64,000 bases of DNA from an uncultured Saprospiraceae bacterium (GTDB taxonomy: Bacteria > Bacteroidota > Bacteroidia > Chitinophagales > Saprospiraceae), in NCBI GenBank assembly GCA_937980645.1, contig CALJPQ010000003.1, positions 62,001-126,000 on the forward strand, given 5' to 3'. The notes under the pieces are model-generated. The model did no database searches and was not told where the DNA came from. It saw nothing but the letters and a program-made list of their open reading frames with translations. The translations under genes and the position numbers were made by a program. The first letter of the stretch is position 1. Every line of letters starts with the position of its first letter. Of this stretch, positions 58,993 through 64,000 are shown piece by piece.

Positions 58993-60411
58993 ATGAATAA
59001 GCACCGGTTTCGCGCGGCGTGGGGCGCGCTCTTAGCCATCGGCCTTTTGGGCTGTGTAAAACGCGAATTTGACGAGCCGCCTGTGGGCGGTGAGCCTATC
59101 AACGTTACGCCCAACATCTCTATCGCTGCGCTGAAGGCGCTACACGTAACGCCAGGCGGCTTCGACACGATCAAACAAGACCTCATCATCGGTGGCGTCG
59201 TGGTCATGGATGACCGCTCGGGCAACTACTACAAAAGCCTCGTCATTCAGGACACCAGCGGCGGCATTGAGGTGCGCTTCAACGATGGCTTCCTGTATAA
59301 CCAGTTTCCAGTGGGCCGGCAGATTTTTATCTTCTGCAAAGACCTCATCCTGACGGACTACAACAACCTGACCCAGCTGACGGGCAGTGTTATTGAGCAA
59401 GGCGGGGCAACCAGTAACGTTGGCCTGACAGAGGCCCAGGTGCGCCGCAAGATTGTCAAAGGTCCCATGGTGGGCGCTCCAACGCCGCGTACGATGCGCA
59501 TCAACGAACTGAACAACAGCCACATCAGCACCCTTATTCGTCTGGAAGGCGTGCAGTTCATCGCGGCAGATGCGGGTAAAACATATGCAGACCCTATTAC
59601 CAAAAACAGCCTCAATCGCACACTTATGGACTGCTCGGGCAACAAGTTGGTGCTGCGCTCGAGTGGCTATGCCGACTTCGCCGGGCAGCTGACGCCCACT
59701 GGTAACGGCTCCATTGTAGGTGTCTTGAGCGTATTTGGCACTACGCTGCAGATGTACATCCGCGACCTCAACGACGTGAATATGACCGGCGACCGCTGCA
59801 GTGGCGTGGGTGGGCAGCTGATGAGCATCCGCGACCTGCGCTCGCTGTTCACCGGCGTTACCACGCAGGTGCCCTCCGACCGCAAAATCCGCGGCGTCGT
59901 CATCTCCGACCGCATCGCCAACAACACGGACGGGCGCAATCTCTTCGTGCAGGCGCTGGACGGCTCGGCGGGCATCGTGGTGCGCTTCACGGCCAACCAC
60001 AGCTATAATCTGGGCGACGAGGTCGAAATAGACATTTCCAGCCAGGAACTCAGCCAGTTCAATGGCCTGCTTCAGGTGAACAACGTCGCCGTGGACCGCT
60101 CGGCCGTCGTGGCTTCCGGCCTGACGCCTGTAGTGCGCACTGCTACTATTGCCCAGTTAAATGCCAATGGTGAGCAATGGGAAAGCACCTTGGTGCGCAT
60201 TGCAGCCGCCTCTATCTCAGGTCCGGGCACACCGCTATCTGGAACCAAAACGGTAACGGACGCCACGGGTAATGTCCCTATGTTTACGCGCACCGCTGCT
60301 ACCTTTGCCAACGCAACGACGCCTTCTGGCGCCGTAACGCTGACGGCTATCGTTTCTGACTTCAACGGTCGCCAGATTATTCTGCGCAACCTCAATGACA
60401 TCCAGCCCTGA
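58993..60411 (+). CDS. DUF5689 lipoprotein with OB-fold-like repeats
   Basis: The product has 472 residues with a lipobox LLGC (Cys about 17), so it is anchored in a membrane. After a short Pro-rich linker two similar beta-rich halves follow. The first (about 45-270) has GGVVVMDDRSGNYYKSLVIQ and GGIEVRFNDGFLYNQFPVG. The second (about 275-470) has RGVVISDRIANN and GIVVRFTANHSYNLGDEVEI. The pattern of a strand plus QDxSGGIxVRF recalls the OB-fold-like units of DUF5689 proteins. It lies between a TonB receptor and a DUF5683 gene. A role as a surface lipoprotein binding the receptor's substrate is likely but unproven. Confidence 0.82.
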   Translation: MNKHRFRAAWGALLAIGLLGCVKREFDEPPVGGEPINVTPNISIAALKALHVTPGGFDTIKQDLIIGGVVVMDDRSGNYYKSLVIQDTSGGIEVRFNDGFLYNQFPVGRQIFIFCKDLILTDYNNLTQLTGSVIEQGGATSNVGLTEAQVRRKIVKGPMVGAPTPRTMRINELNNSHISTLIRLEGVQFIAADAGKTYADPITKNSLNRTLMDCSGNKLVLRSSGYADFAGQLTPTGNGSIVGVLSVFGTTLQMYIRDLNDVNMTGDRCSGVGGQLMSIRDLRSLFTGVTTQVPSDRKIRGVVISDRIANNTDGRNLFVQALDGSAGIVVRFTANHSYNLGDEVEIDISSQELSQFNGLLQVNNVAVDRSAVVASGLTPVVRTATIAQLNANGEQWESTLVRIAAASISGPGTPLSGTKTVTDATGNVPMFTRTAATFANATTPSGAVTLTAIVSDFNGRQIILRNLNDIQP

Positions 60412-60440
60412 TATTGAACACCTTGCGTTTGTCCTTCCGC

Positions 60441-61073
60441 ATGAGGCGCTCTGCGCTGTTGGCCGCCTTTGGGCGGAAGGGCGCGCTGTTGGTCTGGCTG
60501 GCCGTATGCGGTGCCTATATGCCGACGGCCAGCCGGGCACAAACGCCAGACTCTACCGACGTAACGGTGCCCGCAGAGCGCCCGGGCTTCTTTCGCCGTA
60601 CTTTTGGCAATTACCCTAATCCACGCACGGCTGTTGTCCTTTCGTTGGCCCTGCCCGGCGCTGGCCAGGTGTACAATAAAAAATGGTGGAAAGTGCCCAT
60701 CGTCTATGGCGTGCTGGGGTATCTGGTCTATTCCGAGACGGTCAACGTCCGCCAGTACCGCATCCTGCGCGATAATTACAAATGGCTGGTGGACGATGAC
60801 CCAACGACTAACCCCACTGAGCCGCCCTTCAATCAGATGAGCGCCGGCGCCTTGCGCCAATACCGCGACCAGTGGAAGCGCCGTGTCGAAATGAATGCCC
60901 TGGGCATCGGGCTGGCCTACTTCCTGACCGCCGCCGACGCCTTTGTGGATGCCCATCTGGCCCGCTTCGACGTGGGCGAAAGCCTCAGTGGGCAACTCCG
61001 CCCCAGCCTCCAGGCGGCCCCCGGCGGTGCGCCGGCCATAGGCATAGGGCTTTCGGTGAGAATGGGGAAGTGA
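60441..61073 (+). CDS. DUF5683 family membrane protein
   Basis: The ATG at 60441 (MRRSALLAAFGRKGALLV) gives 210 residues; a TTG at 60414 would add nine. A signal peptide ends near ASRAQ (about 35). The core carries the DUF5683 hallmarks: ALPGAGQVYNKKWWKVPIVYG (parts LPGAGQVYNKKWWK, about 72-85), RDNYKWLVDDD and FLTAADAFVDAHL (about 167-179). One or two hydrophobic helices are present. Members are widespread in Bacteroidota and their function is not known. It begins 29 bases after the lipoprotein gene, so the two are probably cotranscribed. Confidence 0.85.
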   Translation: MRRSALLAAFGRKGALLVWLAVCGAYMPTASRAQTPDSTDVTVPAERPGFFRRTFGNYPNPRTAVVLSLALPGAGQVYNKKWWKVPIVYGVLGYLVYSETVNVRQYRILRDNYKWLVDDDPTTNPTEPPFNQMSAGALRQYRDQWKRRVEMNALGIGLAYFLTAADAFVDAHLARFDVGESLSGQLRPSLQAAPGGAPAIGIGLSVRMGK

Positions 61074-61125
61074 AAAAATTAAAGATGAGTGGCAGGCCGA
61101 TGAGGCTATTCAGCCTTAAGCCTTT

Positions 61126-61133
61126 TAATTTTG
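61126..61133 (+). promoter_or_regulatory. -7 box TAATTTTG, possible leaderless promoter
   Basis: An exact TAnnTTTG match whose last base is seven bases before ATG 61140. If transcription starts about seven bases after the box, the mRNA of the ctlX-like gene would begin at the start codon. No -33 TTG was seen. Confidence 0.4.
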
Positions 61134-61139
61134 AATACC

Positions 61140-62060
61140 ATGCGCAAACAGACTACGTCATACATTTTAATGGTTCGTCCGGCCCATTTTGGGTTTAATG
61201 AAGAAACGGCTGCCAGCAACGCTTTTCAGACGCGCGACCATCGGCTGACACCTGCGGAAATTCAGCAGCGCGCGCGTGAGGAGTTCGACCAGTTTGTCGC
61301 TCGCCTGCGAGAGGCGGGTGTGCATGTCTTGGTTGCAGAAGACTCGGAGCAGCCGGTAAAGCCTGACGCCGTTTTTCCGAACAACTGGGTAACCTTTCAC
61401 CAGGAAGGCTTTCTGATTACTTACCCCATGTACGCGCCTACGCGCCGCCTGGAGCGCCGTGAAGAAGTGATACAGGTGGCTTTACAGGCCGGCTTTCAGC
61501 CAAAGAAGCGGCTACATTTGGAAAACAACGAGGCCATCGGGCGCTATCTCGAAGGGACGGGGAGCATCATTTTTGACCACCCCAACCGCATCGCTTATGC
61601 CTGCCTCAGCCCGCGCACCGATGAGCACCTGTTTCGCGAGCTGTGCAACGTGTTGGAGTACGAGCCAGTGGTGTTTCACGCCGTGGACGCGAATGGCCAG
61701 GAGATTTACCACACCAACGTCCTGATGGCGCTGGGCGAGACGTTTGTCGTCATCTGCTTATACACGGTGCGCAACGCCGCCGAGCGCGCCTTGCTGGAAG
61801 AAAAGTTTCGCGCTACGGGCAAAGAAGTCGTGCCGATTACCCTGGAGCAAATGCAAGCTTTTGCTGGCAACATGCTTCAGGTGCGCAACCACCGCGGCGA
61901 GACTTTTTTGGTCATGTCGGAACAGGCCTTCCGCTCTCTGACCTCCGAACAAGTGCAGACGCTGGAAAAGCACACCCGGCTGCTGCACAGCCCGCTGTAC
62001 ACCATCGAAACCTATGGCGGCGGCAGTGCCCGCTGCATGATGGCAGAGGTGTTTATGTAA
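61140..62060 (+). CDS. ctlX: Amidinotransferase-fold hydrolase, CtlX-like
   Basis: The ATG at 61140 (MRKQTTSYILMVRPAHFGFN) gives 306 residues. The penta-alpha/beta propeller of the guanidine-modifying superfamily is indicated by several motifs. They are VFPNNWVTFH near residue 80, LENNEAIGRYLEGTGSIIFD (about 125-144), the catalytic His in IYHTNVLM and the nucleophile Cys in GGSARCMMAEVF (about 299). The name CtlX (citrulline utilisation hydrolase type) is given by analogy with proteins starting RPxxFGFN. It would deiminate or hydrolyse a guanidino or ureido compound such as arginine or citrulline. No urease, ornithine or arginine gene is adjacent, so the pathway stays open. Confidence 0.85.
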   Translation: MRKQTTSYILMVRPAHFGFNEETAASNAFQTRDHRLTPAEIQQRAREEFDQFVARLREAGVHVLVAEDSEQPVKPDAVFPNNWVTFHQEGFLITYPMYAPTRRLERREEVIQVALQAGFQPKKRLHLENNEAIGRYLEGTGSIIFDHPNRIAYACLSPRTDEHLFRELCNVLEYEPVVFHAVDANGQEIYHTNVLMALGETFVVICLYTVRNAAERALLEEKFRATGKEVVPITLEQMQAFAGNMLQVRNHRGETFLVMSEQAFRSLTSEQVQTLEKHTRLLHSPLYTIETYGGGSARCMMAEVFM

Positions 62061-62114
62061 AGAAAACGCCGGCAAGACCCTACACGAGTGCTTGCTCACC
62101 TAAACCGCTTTGTT

Positions 62115-64000
62115 ATGCGTCCTGTTTTTCAGCATTGGCTTACGGTGGTCGTGGCCGGCCTGTTAGGGTTTTATGCTCCCGTTTATGGTCAGTTGGTGGA
62201 GGATTTTTCCGATGGCGATTTCACCCAAAACCCGACATGGGTGGGCGATGTGTCGCATTTCATCGTCAATGCTGCCGGCGAACTGCAGCTGATGGCTCCA
62301 CAGGCGGGTAGTTCGATACTGGCAGTGGGCTTAGACGTGCCAGATAGCGCCGTGTGGCTGCTCGATTTTCGGCTGGAATTTGCGCCCTCGGCCACCAATC
62401 TGCTGCGTATTTACCTGATGGCCGACCAGCCCAATTTGTTGCAGGCCAATGGCTACTACATCGAAATCGGCGAGAACGGCAACGCCGATGCGCTGCGTCT
62501 ATTTCGGCAGTCGGGCACTGTGCGCACGCTGCTATCGGCGGGCACGGCCGGCTTGGTGGCCTTCGAGCCGGTGTTGGTGCGCCTGCGCGTGCGGCGCAAC
62601 ATCACCGGCCTTTGGGCCGTAGAAGCGCGTCTGCCCGGCGGGACGTTTCAGGCCGAAGGCAGCGCTACCGACCTGACGCATCTGCCCGGTGCGGGCAAGT
62701 ACTTCGGATTTTATTGCCTCTATACCGCCACGCGGCGCGATCGCTTTTTTTTCGACAATATATCCGTCTTGCCTGACGTGCCAGATACTGTGCCGCCTGT
62801 GCTGCTGTCGGCCAGCGCAGCAGAGAATGGGCAGGCTGTGCTGGTAACCTTCGACGAAGACCTGGACACGCTTTCGGCGCTCGATGTGGCTCATTACACC
62901 GTGCTCGGTCAGCCTGCACCGGCGGAGGCTCTTTTTGATGGAACACCCGACCGCATTCGCCTGCGCTTAGCCCAGCCGCTGCCCACAGGCACCTACGAGG
63001 TGCAAACGCAGCAGATTGCTGACCGGGAGGGCAATGTCAGCGGCCTGCAGAGCGCTTTTTTCAACTACCTGCGCACAGAGACCGCTGGCGAATTTGATGT
63101 GCTCATCAACGAAATCATGTCCGACCCGACGCCCTCAGTCGGTCTGCCGGAAGTCGAATGGCTGGAACTGTACAACCGCAGTGCGCGCATCATAGACCTC
63201 AATACCTTGTTCATTTCCGATGGCGGCCCGACGCGCCGCTTGCCGTCCTACCTGCTTTACCCCGACTCGTTCGTCGTACTGACGACCACAGCGGGCGTTA
63301 CGGCTTTGGCGCCTTTCACGTCGGCAGCTGTGGCAGTGTCGGGCTTTCCTTCGCTCAACAACACCAGCGATACGCTCATCCTGACCGATACGGCCGGGCG
63401 CATCGTTGACCGCGTTTTTTACGCTGCAGCCTGGCATGAAAACAGCGCCAAACGCAGCGGCGGCTGGACGCTGGAGCGCATTAACCCCAACCTGCCTTGT
63501 CTGGAGCGCGAAAACTGGGTATCCTGCCCGGTATTGCCCGGCGGAACGCCCGGGCGCCGAAATGCTGCCGCGCAATTCATACCCGATACGATACCGCCGC
63601 GCCTCTTGGGCGCCTTCCCTTTAGCCGACAACCTTATCGAGATAACCTTCTCCGAAGGCTTGGACCGTACCGCTGCCGCCAACCTGGCCGGCTATCAGAT
63701 AGACCCGCCTTTAGCCCTTGCTTCGGCAACTCTTGCGCCAGAGAGCCGTCGCATTGCCTGGCTCGCGCTGCAAGAACCGCTCGAAACGGGCATCGTGTAT
63801 CGGCTCTGGACGACCTCAGCCCTCCGCGATTGCAGCGGTAACCCGCAGGTACGCACGGATACCATCCTGCTGGGCCTGCCCGAAGAACCCGCCCCTTTAG
63901 ATATCGTGGTGAATGAAGTACTCTTTAACCCCGAACCCTTCGGCTCCGACTTTGTCGAGCTGCACAACCGCAGCGGGAAAATCTTCGACTTGCGCGACTT
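62115..64000 (+). CDS. Secreted lamin-tail-domain protein (partial, C-terminus outside window)
   Basis: The ATG at 62115 opens a frame with no stop to the window end, 628 residues seen. A signal peptide ends near VYGQ (about 28). Residues about 30-215 form a jelly-roll (FSDGDFTQNPTWVGDV at the start). About 220-310 is an SbsA-type Ig-like domain (PPVLLSASAAENGQAVLVTF). About 315-490 is a lamin-tail domain (VLINEIMSDPTPSVG, WLELYNRSARIIDL, then WTLERINPNLPC). A second Ig-like domain lies at about 495-590. A second lamin-tail domain starts at about 598 (IVVNEVLFNPEPFGSDFVEL). This module order, with a T9SS domain at the end, is common in Bacteroidota. Predicted extracellular. Function unknown. 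Confidence 0.85.
   Translation, partial: MRPVFQHWLTVVVAGLLGFYAPVYGQLVEDFSDGDFTQNPTWVGDVSHFIVNAAGELQLMAPQAGSSILAVGLDVPDSAVWLLDFRLEFAPSATNLLRIYLMADQPNLLQANGYYIEIGENGNADALRLFRQSGTVRTLLSAGTAGLVAFEPVLVRLRVRRNITGLWAVEARLPGGTFQAEGSATDLTHLPGAGKYFGFYCLYTATRRDRFFFDNISVLPDVPDTVPPVLLSASAAENGQAVLVTFDEDLDTLSALDVAHYTVLGQPAPAEALFDGTPDRIRLRLAQPLPTGTYEVQTQQIADREGNVSGLQSAFFNYLRTETAGEFDVLINEIMSDPTPSVGLPEVEWLELYNRSARIIDLNTLFISDGGPTRRLPSYLLYPDSFVVLTTTAGVTALAPFTSAAVAVSGFPSLNNTSDTLILTDTAGRIVDRVFYAAAWHENSAKRSGGWTLERINPNLPCLERENWVSCPVLPGGTPGRRNAAAQFIPDTIPPRLLGAFPLADNLIEITFSEGLDRTAAANLAGYQIDPPLALASATLAPESRRIAWLALQEPLETGIVYRLWTTSALRDCSGNPQVRTDTILLGLPEEPAPLDIVVNEVLFNPEPFGSDFVELHNRSGKIFDLRD

Noticed and set aside
60072..60995. 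307-codon minus-strand ORF spanning the DUF5689/DUF5683 junction
   Set aside because: It crosses two well-supported genes on the other strand and has no features of its own.

Overview
The window looks like a chromosomal segment of a GC-rich member of the Bacteroidota (Bacteroidetes). The evidence is: secreted proteins ending in type IX secretion (T9SS) sorting domains of the form 'YPNP ... G.Y.A.V ... Q.V.L.R'; HYR and SprB surface repeats; TonB-dependent receptors with an N-terminal CarboxypepD-like domain; DUF5683 and DUF5689 proteins; a long (311 aa) NusB; and promoters with the phylum-specific -7 box TAnnTTTG. The density of giant HYR/SprB proteins would fit a Saprospiria- or Chitinophagia-like lineage, but that placement is inference. 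No rRNA, tRNA, CRISPR array, insertion sequence or phage gene was seen.

Layout. 1-7195 (-): a very large HYR-repeat surface protein whose C-terminus lies outside the window. 7196-8496: repeat-rich spacer. 8497-13460 (+): two T9SS cargo proteins, the first with a 7-bp tandem repeat near its start. 13649-20243 (-): sppA, a ferredoxin and its reductase, an enoyl-CoA hydratase, a PlsB-like acyltransferase and engB. 20420-28242 (+): a GT-C-like membrane protein, an ECF sigma/putative anti-sigma pair, ribA, a secreted GH13 amylase and a methyltransferase. 28763-31588 (+): a TonB-dependent receptor. 31688-32932 (-): an MFS transporter. 33164-41334 (+): a PolX-like protein, rpsU, then the tight series xer, acyl-CoA dehydrogenase, MBL hydrolase, heptose-7-P kinase, T9SS protein, then nusB. 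41440-42471 (-): a lipoprotein. 42873-48904 (+): two large T9SS surface proteins. 48996-55406 (+): sugar nucleotidyltransferase, purB, secreted alpha/beta hydrolase, quinone reductase, YdjM-like protein and a membrane protein. 55387-55728 (-): a second ferredoxin. 56180-64000 (+): TonB-dependent receptor, DUF5689 lipoprotein, DUF5683 protein, ctlX and a lamin-tail-domain protein running off the window.

The accessory part is a cell-surface programme: at least eight predicted secreted or surface proteins, two TonB receptors and two lipoproteins, interspersed with housekeeping genes. Three things stand out. (1) A GCACGAC heptamer array lies just downstream of a plausible start codon that is one repeat out of frame with a secreted protein, which looks like a phase-variation switch. 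(2) Families of hairpin repeats (GAGGTGTCGCCTC and GAGGTAACAYCTC types) lie mostly at the edges of surface-protein genes, and a separate ~130-bp element occurs twice upstream of such genes. (3) A CCAAAC-N2-GTTTGG palindrome sits directly upstream of the -7 boxes of two secreted hydrolases, a candidate shared operator. Coordinates of start codons were chosen by eye. No database search or hidden-Markov search could be run.
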